A stretch of 64,000 bases of DNA from Pseudomonadota bacterium (GTDB taxonomy: Bacteria; Pseudomonadota; Gammaproteobacteria; Steroidobacterales; Steroidobacteraceae): the NCBI GenBank assembly GCA_025356075.1, contig JANXUT010000068.1, positions 248,001 to 312,000 on the forward strand, given 5' to 3'. Both the position numbers and the translations under genes were made by a program. A model generated the notes under the pieces. That model searched no databases. It saw only the letters and a program-made list of their open reading frames with translations, and was not told the DNA's origin. This document shows positions 46,694-55,746 of this stretch, one piece after another. The first letter of the stretch is position 1. Each line of letters begins with the position of its first letter.

Positions 46694-47569
46694 TCAAGGC
46701 GCCGGCAGGCTCGAAAGAATGCCGAGGCGCAAATCCTTGAATCGCGGCGCGAAGCCGAGCTCATCCCGAATCCGGCTCGAGTCGATGCGCCGTGATTCGG
46801 TCAGGTACGACCAAAGTCCCGGCGAGACGGCCTTCTCCGCCTCGGCCCGCGACACGAGCGCCGGCGCCGGCAGCCCCGTCAGCGTCGCGACCCGCTCGAA
46901 GTATTCGGTCATCGTCGCGGGGTTGCCGTCGGAGACATTGTAGATACGCTCGACCGCGCGCGGTGCACTACCCGCGAGGAGAAGTGCGGCGACGAGATCA
47001 TCCACGTGGATACGGCTCGAGTAGCCCGCCTCGGCGTGCCGGATCATCGGCTCGCCGCGCTTCAGGCGCTCGATCGGCAGCCGACCCGGGCCGTAGATGC
47101 CGGGTGTGCGCACGATCGTCCAGCCGACGCCCTGGCGCTCGCACCACTGCGTGAGGCTCGTCTCGGCATCGACGCGGCGGCGGGCGCGATCGGTCGAGGG
47201 GTTCACCGGCGTCGTCTCGTCGATCAGCACCGAGCCCGTGTTGCCATAGACGCCGGTCGTGCTCACGTAGACGATGCGCGCGGGCGGCGCCGGCAGGAGC
47301 GCGAGGAAGCGCTTCAGCCGCGGGTCGAGGACGCCGGTCGCGGGCGGCGGAACGAGATAGAACACGACCGACGGCGTGCCGAAGCCGCGCGGCAGGGCGC
47401 TCTCGGCGACGTCGAGATCCCAGACGACGGCGTCGATGCCCTGCGCATCGAGCTGCTCGGCACTCGCCTCGGAGCGCGTGAGGCCGACCACCGGGCCGCG
47501 CGGCAGGAGTCCGCGCGCGAGGCGCACGCCGACGTATCCACATCCCGCGACCAGGTATCGTGCCGTCAT
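46694..47569 (-). CDS. NAD(P)-dependent epimerase/dehydratase (SDR) family protein
   Basis: A 291-residue extended SDR. It starts MTARYLVAGCGYVGVRLARGL, with a Rossmann motif of the GxxGxxG kind in which Cys stands inside the glycine loop. VYVSTTGVYGNTG holds the Ser/Thr-Tyr pair, but the active-site Tyr-x3-Lys is not evident; this fits the YeeZ-like subgroup of SDR proteins. The C-terminal WSYLTESRRIDSSRIRDELGFAPRF is also typical of that group. ATG codons at 47575 and 47584 are alternative starts. Confidence 0.82.
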   Translation of the reverse strand: MTARYLVAGCGYVGVRLARGLLPRGPVVGLTRSEASAEQLDAQGIDAVVWDLDVAESALPRGFGTPSVVFYLVPPPATGVLDPRLKRFLALLPAPPARIVYVSTTGVYGNTGSVLIDETTPVNPSTDRARRRVDAETSLTQWCERQGVGWTIVRTPGIYGPGRLPIERLKRGEPMIRHAEAGYSSRIHVDDLVAALLLAGSAPRAVERIYNVSDGNPATMTEYFERVATLTGLPAPALVSRAEAEKAVSPGLWSYLTESRRIDSSRIRDELGFAPRFKDLRLGILSSLPAP

Positions 47570-47615
47570 CGCCATGGGCGGCATTCTAGGCTGAATGCAG
47601 GCACACTGGGCCCGG

Positions 47616-48659
47616 ATGCGCATCACCCTTCGGCCGCAAAACCGGGTTCTGGAGCTATCAGCCGGGCAGACCGTGCTCGAGGCGGCGCTCGCTGCCCACG
47701 TCAACCTGCCGCACAGTTGCAAGGGCGGCAACTGCGGCTCGTGTCGCGCGCGACTCGTCGAGGGACGCGTCCACTACCCGCGTGGTCGGCCGCTTGGCCT
47801 CACGGCGGAGGATGCCGCGGCAGGTTACGTGCTCCTCTGCCAGGCGGTGCCGGACGGCGACCTCATCGTCGAGGCGCGCGAGATAAGGCGCGTCACCGAC
47901 GTCGAGATCAAGAGCCTGCCGTGCCGGGTCGAGCGCCTCGAGCCGATGGCGCCCGACGTGATGGCGGTGTTCCTGCGTCTGCCGGTCGTCGAGGACTTCA
48001 GGTTCCGCGCCGGCCAGTACCTCGACGTGATGCTGCCGGGCGGCCGGCGCCGCAGCTTCTCGATCGCATCCCCGCCACACGATGCGGGGCTCATCGAGCT
48101 GCACGTGCGGCGCGTGACGGGCGGGGAGTTCACCGTGCAGGTGTTCGATTCGCTGAAGCCCGGTGCGCTCCTCAGGATCGAAGGTCCGATGGGCCAGTTC
48201 GTCTACCGCGATCCACCGCCGGACGAGGAGCCCGGGCCTGCGATCCTGATCGCTGGCGGCACGGGCTTCTCGCCCGCCAAGTCCATCATGCGGCACGTGC
48301 TCGAGACGGGCAGCCGGCGGCCACTCTTTCTATATTGGGGCGCGCGCCACGAGGTCGACCTGTACGAGGACGCGTGGGTGCGCGAGCGCGTCGCGCGCTT
48401 CCCGTCGTTTCGTTATGTGCCGGTGCTCTCGGCGCCGGCGGGCGGCGAGGCGGCGAAGTACCGCACCGGGCTCGTGCACGAGGCGGTGCTCGAGGACTTC
48501 GCGGAGCTCGGCAGCGCCGAGGTATACGCGGCCGGGCCACCGGCAATGATCGCGGCGCTGCGCGCCTCGCTCCCCGCGCGCGGCTTGCCGCCCGGCCAGC
48601 TCTACTTCGACTCGTTCGAATACGCGCCCGACGCGCTCGCGAAGCTGCCGAGGCAGTAG
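47616..48659 (+). CDS. Ferredoxin-NAD(P)H reductase-type flavoprotein
   Basis: A 347-residue electron-transfer protein of CDP-6-deoxyglucoseen reductase or phenol-hydroxylase reductase type. The N-terminal plant-type 2Fe-2S domain has CKGGNCGSC (about residues 35-43) and a fourth Cys in VLLCQAV. The FAD domain has RRSFSIASPP, and the NAD(P) domain has ILIAGGTGFSPAKSI and VYAAGPPAMI. It probably passes electrons from NAD(P)H to an oxygenase or flavin, but no oxygenase is adjacent. ATG at 47595 would add seven residues. Confidence 0.88.
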   Translation: MRITLRPQNRVLELSAGQTVLEAALAAHVNLPHSCKGGNCGSCRARLVEGRVHYPRGRPLGLTAEDAAAGYVLLCQAVPDGDLIVEAREIRRVTDVEIKSLPCRVERLEPMAPDVMAVFLRLPVVEDFRFRAGQYLDVMLPGGRRRSFSIASPPHDAGLIELHVRRVTGGEFTVQVFDSLKPGALLRIEGPMGQFVYRDPPPDEEPGPAILIAGGTGFSPAKSIMRHVLETGSRRPLFLYWGARHEVDLYEDAWVRERVARFPSFRYVPVLSAPAGGEAAKYRTGLVHEAVLEDFAELGSAEVYAAGPPAMIAALRASLPARGLPPGQLYFDSFEYAPDALAKLPRQ

Positions 48660-48664
48660 CGCGC

Positions 48665-49888
48665 TCAGCGCCGCGGCAGGCCGAAGCGGCGCTGGCGCAC
48701 GCGCGGCAGGTCCGAGCGCTTGCCGGTGGCGAGCGCGATGCCGCTTCGCAGCAGCTGGAGCGCATGCTCGGGCTCGCCGAGCTCGGTCACGAGATCGGCG
48801 AGCAGCTGCGCGGTCTCGGCGCGCGGCCGGATCGACATGCTGGTCTCGAGGTAGCTGCGCGCCTTGCCGTAGAGCTCCGCGCGCAGGCAGAGCCGCGCGC
48901 AGGCGACGAGGAGCGCCGGATCCTCGCGGCGCGCGCGCAGCCAGCCCTCGGCGATGCGCAGCCGCTCAAGCGGCTCGCCGCCGCCGAGTTCGCCGAAGAG
49001 GAGCACCGCCGCCTCGTGCCAGTTCGCATCGAGGAGCTCGCGCAGCGCGACCGCGGCCTGCTCGGGCTGCTCGAAGCGCACCAGCCCGCGGGCGTAGGCG
49101 ACGACGACGCCGGGGCGACGCCGCGCGGCGCGCGTGGCGTCGCCCCACACGGCATTGAGCGCGGTCAGCCCGCCCTTCTCGGTCGCGGCCTTCAGCATGT
49201 CGCCGTACAGCGTGTCCATGATCTCATCGACCGCCGATGCCGGAATGCCGCGCGCCGCGCGGAGCCTCGGCTCCAGCTGCTTGAGCAGATCGAACTCACC
49301 GCGCAGCCGGTAGACGCGCGCGAGCAGCAGGAGCGCGTGCGGGTTGAGCTCGCCCAGCCGGCCGAGCGAGGTGAGCGCCTCGAGCGCCGCGTCGGTGTTG
49401 CCGTCCTTGAGATTCATCTCGGCGACCGTGATCAGCACCGGCGCCGGGTCGTGACCTGCCGCCTCGCGCGCGAGCGAGAGCCACGCGTCGCGCCGATCGC
49501 GCCGCCCCTGCAGGTCGGCGGCACGGGCCGCGGCGAGGTAGTGGACCGCGGGCAGCGCGCCGTCGCGCGCCGCGCGCGCCAGCGTCACTTCCGCATCCCC
49601 CCAGCGGCCGCCGGCCATCTCGAGCAGCCCGCGGTTGAGGTCCTCGCGGGCGCGGCTCTGGCGCTTGGCTATCCGCCCCGCGCGCAGCCGCGCCGGCAGC
49701 CGCACCAGCCGCTGGATGCCGTGGAGCGCGAGCAGCGTCAGCAGCACGCAGAGCACGAGCGTCGGCACCGACATCTCGACCAGGTAGCCGCGAAAGCTGA
49801 TCGCGACATAGCCGTTCTCGGGCAGGAGCGCATTGGCGAGCACCGTGCCGAGCACGAGCGCCAGGACGAGCAGGAGGCTCCGGCTCAT
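48665..49888 (-). CDS. hemY: HemY-like membrane TPR protein
   Basis: A 407-residue inner-membrane protein: two N-terminal TMs (SLLLVLALVLGTVLANAL and VPTLVLCVLLTLLALHG), then TPR-like helices in a periplasmic region (DAEVTLARAARDGALPAVHYLAAARAA and onwards). This is the HemY encoded with HemX after hemD in gammaproteobacteria, linked to heme synthesis but without a proven enzymatic role; it is unrelated to protoporphyrinogen oxidase of the same name. The ATG overlaps the hemX stop by four bases. Confidence 0.9.
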   Translation of the reverse strand: MSRSLLLVLALVLGTVLANALLPENGYVAISFRGYLVEMSVPTLVLCVLLTLLALHGIQRLVRLPARLRAGRIAKRQSRAREDLNRGLLEMAGGRWGDAEVTLARAARDGALPAVHYLAAARAADLQGRRDRRDAWLSLAREAAGHDPAPVLITVAEMNLKDGNTDAALEALTSLGRLGELNPHALLLLARVYRLRGEFDLLKQLEPRLRAARGIPASAVDEIMDTLYGDMLKAATEKGGLTALNAVWGDATRAARRRPGVVVAYARGLVRFEQPEQAAVALRELLDANWHEAAVLLFGELGGGEPLERLRIAEGWLRARREDPALLVACARLCLRAELYGKARSYLETSMSIRPRAETAQLLADLVTELGEPEHALQLLRSGIALATGKRSDLPRVRQRRFGLPRR

Positions 49889-50946
49889 TTGGCGACGCGC
49901 CGCAGCAGCTTGAGCGATCCGGACACGTCGGGGATGTCGGGGCTCACGCGGCTCGCGGCGAGCGCACCGAGCTCGGCGTCCGCCGCCTGGCCGCGTGCAT
50001 CGTGTATGTCGAAGTAGCGCCTGAGCCAATCGCGCGAGTCGGCGATGTTGGCGGCGTAGTCGGCATCATCGCCCCGGAGCGCGGCCAGCCGCGCCGCGAA
50101 CAGGAGCGTCTCGAGGTGGTGGCGACGCACGCCGATTTCCTCCATCGAGACGAGCTGCACGGCGGCATCGCTGACACGGCGGACGGTCACGAGGTCACCG
50201 AGGACCCTGAGCTGCTGCCAGGCGCGAGCGAGCCCCGGCGCCTGGGTCGGCTCATCGCCCGGCGGCACGTACTGGTTCTTGATCATGCCGAGCATCGGCA
50301 GGTCGCGCACTGTCGTGCCGATGAGGGCGAGGCGGGTGCCAAGCGCGGCGACGTCGGGCACGGGCACCGCGCGCAGCCGCGCGAGATCACGCTCGAGCTC
50401 GGCGCGGATTGCGAGCGTCGACGGATCGTTCAGCGTCGCGAGTCGCTCGGCTGCGGCTGCGAAGAGCCGTGCCGCGCCCGCGACGTCGCGCTCGAGGCTG
50501 AGCCGGTGGGATGCGAGCTCGACGAGGTGGGCGGCCTCGACCCGCGCGACCGCGCGCTGCGGCGCCTCGATGCGGCCCTCGATCGTGGCGAGGTGCTCGC
50601 CCTGCTGCTCGAGGCGTTCCGGCAGCGGCTCGAGGCGTCCGAGCGCCGCGCGGCTCGCCGCCGCCTCGCTCTCAAGCTGGCCGATCGCCGCGCGAATGAC
50701 CTCGAGATCGCGGCCCGCCATCCGGTCGGCCGTGCGGTCGCGCTCGAGCGCCTGCTCGAAGCCGAGCTCGCGCCAGGCCAGCAGCGCCGTTGCGATGACG
50801 GCGATGACCGCGAGCAGGAGCGCGGTCGCGCCCTGCCACAGCGCTCGCACGATGCGACGCTGCTCGCCGCGGCGCCGGTCCGCGTGGCGTTGGTCGTCGG
50901 GCGGGCCGCCGGCGTCAGGCGGCAGGGTGTGGTCGGCGTCGGGCAT
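49885..50946 (-). CDS. hemX: HemX-like protein
   Basis: A 353-residue protein with an acidic, Pro-rich cytoplasmic N-terminus, one TM (ALWQGATALLLAVIAVIATALLAW) and a coiled-coil region rich in Ala, Glu and Arg (residues 70-140). A C-terminal domain carries ALIGTTVRDLPMLG and LLRRYFDIHD. The family is often annotated as uroporphyrinogen-III C-methyltransferase, but no SAM-binding motif is visible, so a structural role is likelier. It lies 20 bases after hemD. Confidence 0.88.
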   Translation of the reverse strand: MPDADHTLPPDAGGPPDDQRHADRRRGEQRRIVRALWQGATALLLAVIAVIATALLAWRELGFEQALERDRTADRMAGRDLEVIRAAIGQLESEAAASRAALGRLEPLPERLEQQGEHLATIEGRIEAPQRAVARVEAAHLVELASHRLSLERDVAGAARLFAAAAERLATLNDPSTLAIRAELERDLARLRAVPVPDVAALGTRLALIGTTVRDLPMLGMIKNQYVPPGDEPTQAPGLARAWQQLRVLGDLVTVRRVSDAAVQLVSMEEIGVRRHHLETLLFAARLAALRGDDADYAANIADSRDWLRRYFDIHDARGQAADAELGALAASRVSPDIPDVSGSLKLLRRVAK

Positions 50947-50966
50947 GGCAATCGCCGCGGGCGGCG

Positions 50967-51746
50967 TCAGGGGTCGCTAGTATGCCGCCGCCATTTGAGC
51001 AGTGCATCCACGAGGCCCTGGTCATCGGGTTCGGCAGCGACGACGAATGGCCCGACGAGCCCGATCTGGCGTGCGGCCGCCGCAATGCGCGCGCCGCCCG
51101 CCAGGAGCGCCGTCTGCGCGAGCAGCTGGCGGCCCTCCGGGCTCAGGATCTCGTAGAGCGCGCGCAGCAGTTCAGGGCTCGTCGCCGTGACGATGTCGAT
51201 GAGCCCACGACGCCACTCCTCCTCGACCGCGGCCACCACGCCGGGTACGGGCCGGGCCTGGTGCCGCTCGTAGACCTCGATGTAGCTGACCTGCGCGCCC
51301 CGGGCGCGCAGCTCATCGGCCAGGAGCTCGCGTCCGCCGCCGCCGCGCACGATGAGGATCCGCTGGCCCTCGACGTGGCCGAGCTCCGTGCTCGCGAGCA
51401 GCGCCTCGCTGTCGAAACCCCGGGTCGGCACGAGCGCGACGCGAAAGCCCGCGTGGTTGAGCGCCGCCGCCGTCGCGGGGCCTACCGCCGCGAGCTTCAA
51501 GTCGCGCCGCTCCTCGAGCAGCGACACGCCAAAGCGCACCGCGTTCGCGCTCACGAACACGACCCAGTGAAACCGGTCGAGCGGCCCGAGCGAGGCGCGT
51601 TGCGCGGCGCGATCCTCGCGCGGCTTCAACTCGATCGCGGGCAGCCGGTAGACGCGCGCGCCGTAGTCGGCGAGGCGCCGTGCGAGGGGGCCCGCCTGCG
51701 GCTCCGGCCGCGTCACCAGGATCCCGAGTCCTTCGATCGAGGACAT
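50967..51746 (-). CDS. hemD: Uroporphyrinogen-III synthase
   Basis: A 259-residue two-domain enzyme that cyclises and inverts ring D of hydroxymethylbilane. Weakly conserved family marks are present: LVTRPEPQAGPLARRL at the start, HWVVFVSANAVRFG, the RILIVRGGGGRELLADELRARGAQVSYIEVYER linker region and ATSPELLRAL. It follows hemC by two bases, and its product feeds heme and siroheme synthesis. Confidence 0.93.
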   Translation of the reverse strand: MSSIEGLGILVTRPEPQAGPLARRLADYGARVYRLPAIELKPREDRAAQRASLGPLDRFHWVVFVSANAVRFGVSLLEERRDLKLAAVGPATAAALNHAGFRVALVPTRGFDSEALLASTELGHVEGQRILIVRGGGGRELLADELRARGAQVSYIEVYERHQARPVPGVVAAVEEEWRRGLIDIVTATSPELLRALYEILSPEGRQLLAQTALLAGGARIAAAARQIGLVGPFVVAAEPDDQGLVDALLKWRRHTSDP

Positions 51747-51748
51747 CG

Positions 51749-52675
51749 CTAGCCGTCGGCGTCCTGCAGCGTTGCAAGCAACGCCGCGGCACCGGCCTCG
51801 AGCAGCTCCTCGGCGAGCCTGCGGCCGAGCTCGCTGGCCTCGGCCGCCCGCCCCTCGATGCGGCCTCGGTAGAGCTCGGTGCCGTCGGGCGCCCCGACGA
51901 GGCCGCGCAGCGAAAGGTCACCTCCCGTCAGCGTCGCGAACCCGGCGATTGGCGACTGGCAGCTGCCGCCAAGTCGTGCGGCGAAGGCCCGCTCCGCGGT
52001 CAGCGCGTGGCGGGTCGCCTCGTGCTCGAGCGGCGCGAGGAGCTTTGTGAGCGCCCGCTCCGCCCGGCACTCGATGCCGATGACCCCCTGGCCGACGGCC
52101 GGGAGCGAGAGCTCCGGTTCCAGGTACTCGGTGATCCTGGCGCCGAGCCCGAGCCGCAGGAGCCCCGCCGAGGCGAGGATGATCGCGTCGAAGTCCCCCC
52201 GCTCGGCGCGCTTCAGGCGCGTGTCGACGTTGCCCCTAAGCTCCTGAATCTCGAGATCGGGGCGCGCGGCCTTCAGGATCGAGCGGCGGCGGGGGCTCGA
52301 GGTGCCGATGCGCGCACCCGGGGGCAGCGCATCGAAGCGGGCGTGGCGCTGCGACACGAAGGCATCCCGCGGGTCCGCGCGCGGCAGCACCGCGCCGATC
52401 ACGAATCCCTCCGGCAGCTCCGACGGCACGTCCTTCATCGAGTGCACGGCGATGTCGGCCTCGCCCGCGTCGATGGCGACCTCGAGCTCCTTGATGAAGA
52501 GACCCTTCCCGCCGACCTCGGCGAGGGGCCGGTCCAGGATCCGGTCGCCCTGGGTGACGATCGGCACGAGCGTCACGGCAAGGTCGGGGTGCGCCTTCCT
52601 CAAGGCCGCGGCGACATGCTCGGACTGCCAGAGGGCGAGGGCGCTGCGGCGGGTAGCGATGCGAAGCTGGTGCAT
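51749..52675 (-). CDS. hemC: Porphobilinogen deaminase (hydroxymethylbilane synthase)
   Basis: A 308-residue enzyme polymerising four porphobilinogens on a covalent dipyrromethane cofactor attached to Cys239 (LGGSCQSP). The catalytic Asp is in AVHSMKDVP, and GTSSPRRRS, ELRGNVDTRL and LPAVGQGVIGIE are family signatures. The start MHQLRIATRRSALALWQ is chosen over an upstream ATG by homology. It is 117 bases downstream of algR, as in Pseudomonas. Confidence 0.96.
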   Translation of the reverse strand: MHQLRIATRRSALALWQSEHVAAALRKAHPDLAVTLVPIVTQGDRILDRPLAEVGGKGLFIKELEVAIDAGEADIAVHSMKDVPSELPEGFVIGAVLPRADPRDAFVSQRHARFDALPPGARIGTSSPRRRSILKAARPDLEIQELRGNVDTRLKRAERGDFDAIILASAGLLRLGLGARITEYLEPELSLPAVGQGVIGIECRAERALTKLLAPLEHEATRHALTAERAFAARLGGSCQSPIAGFATLTGGDLSLRGLVGAPDGTELYRGRIEGRAAEASELGRRLAEELLEAGAAALLATLQDADG

Positions 52676-52792
52676 GGCCGCATTCTGCCACGCAGCCACC
52701 GGACCCTGCCGGGCGACCCGCTGGCGCCGATCCGTGCCGAATGGGCGGGCGCGCGGGCCGAATGGCTCCGAACGTGCCGCCTCGGCGGCCCC

Positions 52793-53545
52793 TCAGGACG
52801 GCTCGCCGAGCTTCAAGCGGCGCAACAGGTCGCCCGCGAGACGCCGGCTCACCTCGAGCTTCAGATCGCTGCCGCGCAGCCGAACGTGGTAGTGGCCCTC
52901 GGCGTCGCGTTCCACCGCCTCGATGTGCCGGACGGCGGCAAGGGCGCTTCGGTGCGCCCGGACGAACTCGGCGCCGAATTCCTCCTCGATCGAGCGCAGC
53001 GACTCCTCCACCAGATCGGCGCCGTGCAGGTGGTGCAGCGTCACGTACTTCTGGTCCGCGACGCAGGCCAGCACGTCGGCGAGCGGGATCAGCTTCAGCT
53101 GGTCGCGGGCACGCGTCGCGAAGTGGCTGCGCTTGGCAGTGAGCCCGAGCGGCGTCAGCGCCGGGCGCGTGAGGCGCCGCGCAGTCGCGAGCGCTGCCTC
53201 GAGCCTGTCGCGCCGGATGGGCTTCAGGAGGTAGCCGATCGCCTGGGCCTCGAACGCGGCGAGCGCGTACTCATCGTAGGCGGTCGTGAACACGATCGCC
53301 GGCGGCGTCGGCACGAGCGCCAGGTGGCGGGCGGTCTCGAGGCCGTCCATGTCCGGCATGCGCACGTCGAGGAGCACCACGTCCGGATGCAGCGCCTGGC
53401 AGCGCTCGAGCGCCTCGCGCCCGGTCGCGGCCTCGCCGAGCACCCGGGCGCCCTCGATCTCCCCGACCAGGCGGGCCAGTCGCTCGCGCGCCGGCGCCTC
53501 GTCGTCGACGATGAGCACCGAGATCGACGCCTTCGTCTCGCTCAT
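52793..53545 (-). CDS. algR: LytTR-type response regulator, AlgR-like
   Basis: A 250-residue regulator. The receiver domain (residues 8-125) has the acidic pair in LIVDDE, the phospho-acceptor Asp60 (VVLLDVRMPDMDG) and Lys in LLKPI. The LytTR DNA-binding domain follows (KYVTLHHLHGADLVEESLRSIEEEF and FVRAHRSALAAVRHI). It overlaps the kinase gene by four bases, so the pair is the AlgZ-AlgR (FimS) system. In Pseudomonas this controls alginate, type IV pili and virulence; its targets here are unknown. Confidence 0.92.
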   Translation of the reverse strand: MSETKASISVLIVDDEAPARERLARLVGEIEGARVLGEAATGREALERCQALHPDVVLLDVRMPDMDGLETARHLALVPTPPAIVFTTAYDEYALAAFEAQAIGYLLKPIRRDRLEAALATARRLTRPALTPLGLTAKRSHFATRARDQLKLIPLADVLACVADQKYVTLHHLHGADLVEESLRSIEEEFGAEFVRAHRSALAAVRHIEAVERDAEGHYHVRLRGSDLKLEVSRRLAGDLLRRLKLGEPS

Positions 53546-54630
53546 GAGCGCGCCTGCGGCGGCTTCGAGGGGAAGCGCAGGCATGCGATGAACCGGTCGG
53601 GCAGTTCATCGGTCTCGAGCGAGGCGGTGCCTGAGTAGATGAGCGCGAGGCGCTCGCGCAGGTTCGCGAGCGCGATGCGGTTACCGGCGCGGTTGCCGCT
53701 CGTCATGACGGTCGCCGGCAGGGGATTCTCGATGCGGATCTCGGTGACGGCGCCGTCGCGCCGGGCGCTGATCGTGACGGTACCGCCGGTCGGCAGCCGC
53801 TCGATCCCGTGGTAGATCGCGTTCTCGAGGAGCGGCTGGATGAACATGCCCGGGACCGGCGCATCGACGGGCACGGCCTCAATCTGCCAGTCGACCTTGA
53901 GCCGCGCACCGAGCCTGAGCTGCTCGATCCGCTCGTAGGTCCGCGCGATCTCCTGCTCCTCCGCGAAGCTGACGACGTCGCGACTCTCGGACAGGCTCGC
54001 GCGAAAGAGGTCGGCGAGGTCCTCGACCGCCCGCTCCGCGCGGCTCGGGTCCGAGCGGGTCAGCGCGGCGATCGTGTTCATGCTGTTGTAGAGGAAGTGC
54101 GGCCGGATCCGCGCCTGCAGCGCATCGATCCGCGCGCGTGCCTCGCCCTCGAGGTTCCGCCGCCACTGGTCGGTCACGTAGAAGTAGCGGAGCAGCAGGC
54201 CGCCGGCGATCAGGCTGATCGCGAGATTGCCGAGCACGAACGCTATCTCCCCGCTGCCCTGCGGACGCGCGCCGAAGCTCAAGTCGATGCCGCGGCTCGC
54301 GGCCCACCAGGCACCTTCCGAGACGAGGCCCGTCACGAGCACGAGCACGAGGAGCGCGACCGCCGAGCCGCGCGCGACGCCGAGCGCGCCGAGGGGCCCG
54401 CGGAGCCGGCAGAGCGCGCCCGCGCTCACGAGCCCGATCCAGAGGAGCACGAAGGACGTGCGCGCGAGATCCTCCCAGAACCGGCCGGTCACGCCGATGC
54501 GCGCGGTCGCGAGCAGGAGCGCCACGAGCTCCGAGGTCAGCACGATGCCGAGCACCATGCGCGAGGCGCACAGGTCCGGCAGGTAGAACGACGCCGCGGG
54601 CTCTTTCGATGCGACGGGGGAGACTGGCAT
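53542..54630 (-). CDS. algZ: LytS-type histidine kinase, AlgZ-like
   Basis: A 362-residue membrane protein with about four TMs in residues 25-150, then a His_kinase domain. The conserved RIRPHFLYNSMNTIAAL holds the phospho-accepting His, and the ATPase has FIQPLLENAIYHGIERLPTGG and ALANLRERL. There is no classical DHp domain, as usual for this family. It overlaps the algR gene and is followed by heme genes, a layout shared with Pseudomonas. Confidence 0.9.
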   Translation of the reverse strand: MPVSPVASKEPAASFYLPDLCASRMVLGIVLTSELVALLLATARIGVTGRFWEDLARTSFVLLWIGLVSAGALCRLRGPLGALGVARGSAVALLVLVLVTGLVSEGAWWAASRGIDLSFGARPQGSGEIAFVLGNLAISLIAGGLLLRYFYVTDQWRRNLEGEARARIDALQARIRPHFLYNSMNTIAALTRSDPSRAERAVEDLADLFRASLSESRDVVSFAEEQEIARTYERIEQLRLGARLKVDWQIEAVPVDAPVPGMFIQPLLENAIYHGIERLPTGGTVTISARRDGAVTEIRIENPLPATVMTSGNRAGNRIALANLRERLALIYSGTASLETDELPDRFIACLRFPSKPPQARS

Positions 54631-54635
54631 CGGGC

Positions 54636-55517
54636 TCAGTCGGGAGCGCCGCCGCGGGCGAAGAGCGCGTCCTTCAGCCGGAATATCGTCGAGATGTCCT
54701 CATCGCCGTGACCGGCCGCCATCAGCCGCGCGTAGTGCACGAGCGTCATCTCGATGACCGGCAGGTGCACGCCGTGCACGGCGGCCATGTCGCGGCAGAT
54801 CTTGAGGTCCTTGTCGTGCAGTCGAACCCGGAAACCCGCCGGAAAGCTGCCGCGCGCCATGAACGGGGCGCGGTTGACGAAATACCACGAGGAGCCGGCG
54901 CCCTTGCCGAGCGTCTCGATGACCTTCTCGAGCGGCAGTCCCTCGGCCTTCGCGAACGCCATCGCCTCCGACACCGCCTGGATGATGCCGGCGCACATGA
55001 TCTGGTTGGTGGCCTTGGTCGCCTGGCCGAAGCCGGTCGGCCCTATCAGCGTGACCGTGCCACCCATCTTGGCGAGCACGGGCAGGGCGCGCTCGAAGGT
55101 GGCCTGCGTGCCGCCGCACATGATCGCGAGCGTCGCATTGCGCGCGCCCTCGACTCCGCCGCTGACCGGGCAGTCGAGGAACTCGGCGCCGACCGTGCCC
55201 AAGCGCGCGGCGGCCGCGCGCGCCGTCGCCGCCGACACCGTCGAGCAGTCGACGACGACGAGGCCCGCGCTGACGCCCGGCAGCATCGCGTCGATGACGC
55301 CAAGCACATCCTCGTCCGCGGACACGCACAGGACGACGAGCTCGGACTCGCGCGCGAGCGCGGCGGGGTCTGCCGCGACGCGGGCGCCCGTTTCGGCGGC
55401 GAGAGCGGCGGCCTTCTCTGCGCTTCGGTTCCAGCAGCCGGTGAGGAGCCCGGCACGACTCAAGCTGCGGGCCATGTGCATGCCCATCGCGCCGAGCCCG
55501 ATGAATCCCGTCTTCAA
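54636..55517 (-). CDS. 3-hydroxyisobutyrate dehydrogenase-type NAD(P) oxidoreductase
   Basis: A 293-residue beta-hydroxyacid dehydrogenase. The cofactor motif is GFIGLGAMGMHMA (residues 4-16), the substrate motif DCPVSGGVEGARNATLAIMCGG, and the catalytic Lys is in GFGQATKATNQIM. Family members reduce tartronate semialdehyde, succinic semialdehyde or 3-hydroxyisobutyrate; specificity is not readable. The start is TTG with GGAG upstream. It lies 5 bases upstream of algZ, so it may be the first gene of the algZR unit. Confidence 0.87.
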   Translation of the reverse strand: MKTGFIGLGAMGMHMARSLSRAGLLTGCWNRSAEKAAALAAETGARVAADPAALARESELVVLCVSADEDVLGVIDAMLPGVSAGLVVVDCSTVSAATARAAAARLGTVGAEFLDCPVSGGVEGARNATLAIMCGGTQATFERALPVLAKMGGTVTLIGPTGFGQATKATNQIMCAGIIQAVSEAMAFAKAEGLPLEKVIETLGKGAGSSWYFVNRAPFMARGSFPAGFRVRLHDKDLKICRDMAAVHGVHLPVIEMTLVHYARLMAAGHGDEDISTIFRLKDALFARGGAPD

Positions 55518-55746
55518 GAGTGCTCCGCTGTCAGGTGGCGCTTCGGACCCGCGCTGGGATGGTCGACCGTGCGGCGGCAGGCACGGGCCGCAGGCGAGCC
55601 ATTATGCCAGCGGACGGCAGCCGGTGGAGGCGCGGGGCGGCCGGCCCTCGCGCGGGCGCCGCGAGCGGAGAAGCGTGGGGGGGGTGAGGAGGCGAGCGGC
55701 GCCGGCGGTCGCAAGCCACCGCCGTCGCGATCACTCGCCCGCGCGC

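Noticed and set aside
52676-52792. Perfect GCCGCC-TC-GGCGGC palindrome between algR and hemC as an operator
   Set aside because: Such palindromes are expected by chance in this base composition, and no regulator or T-run supports a role.
55518-55746. Gap upstream of the HIBADH-type gene as a small gene
   Set aside because: No frame with a Shine-Dalgarno; one weak CATAAT on the minus strand without a -35, and a short GGCGGT/ACCGCC hairpin after DUF4124.
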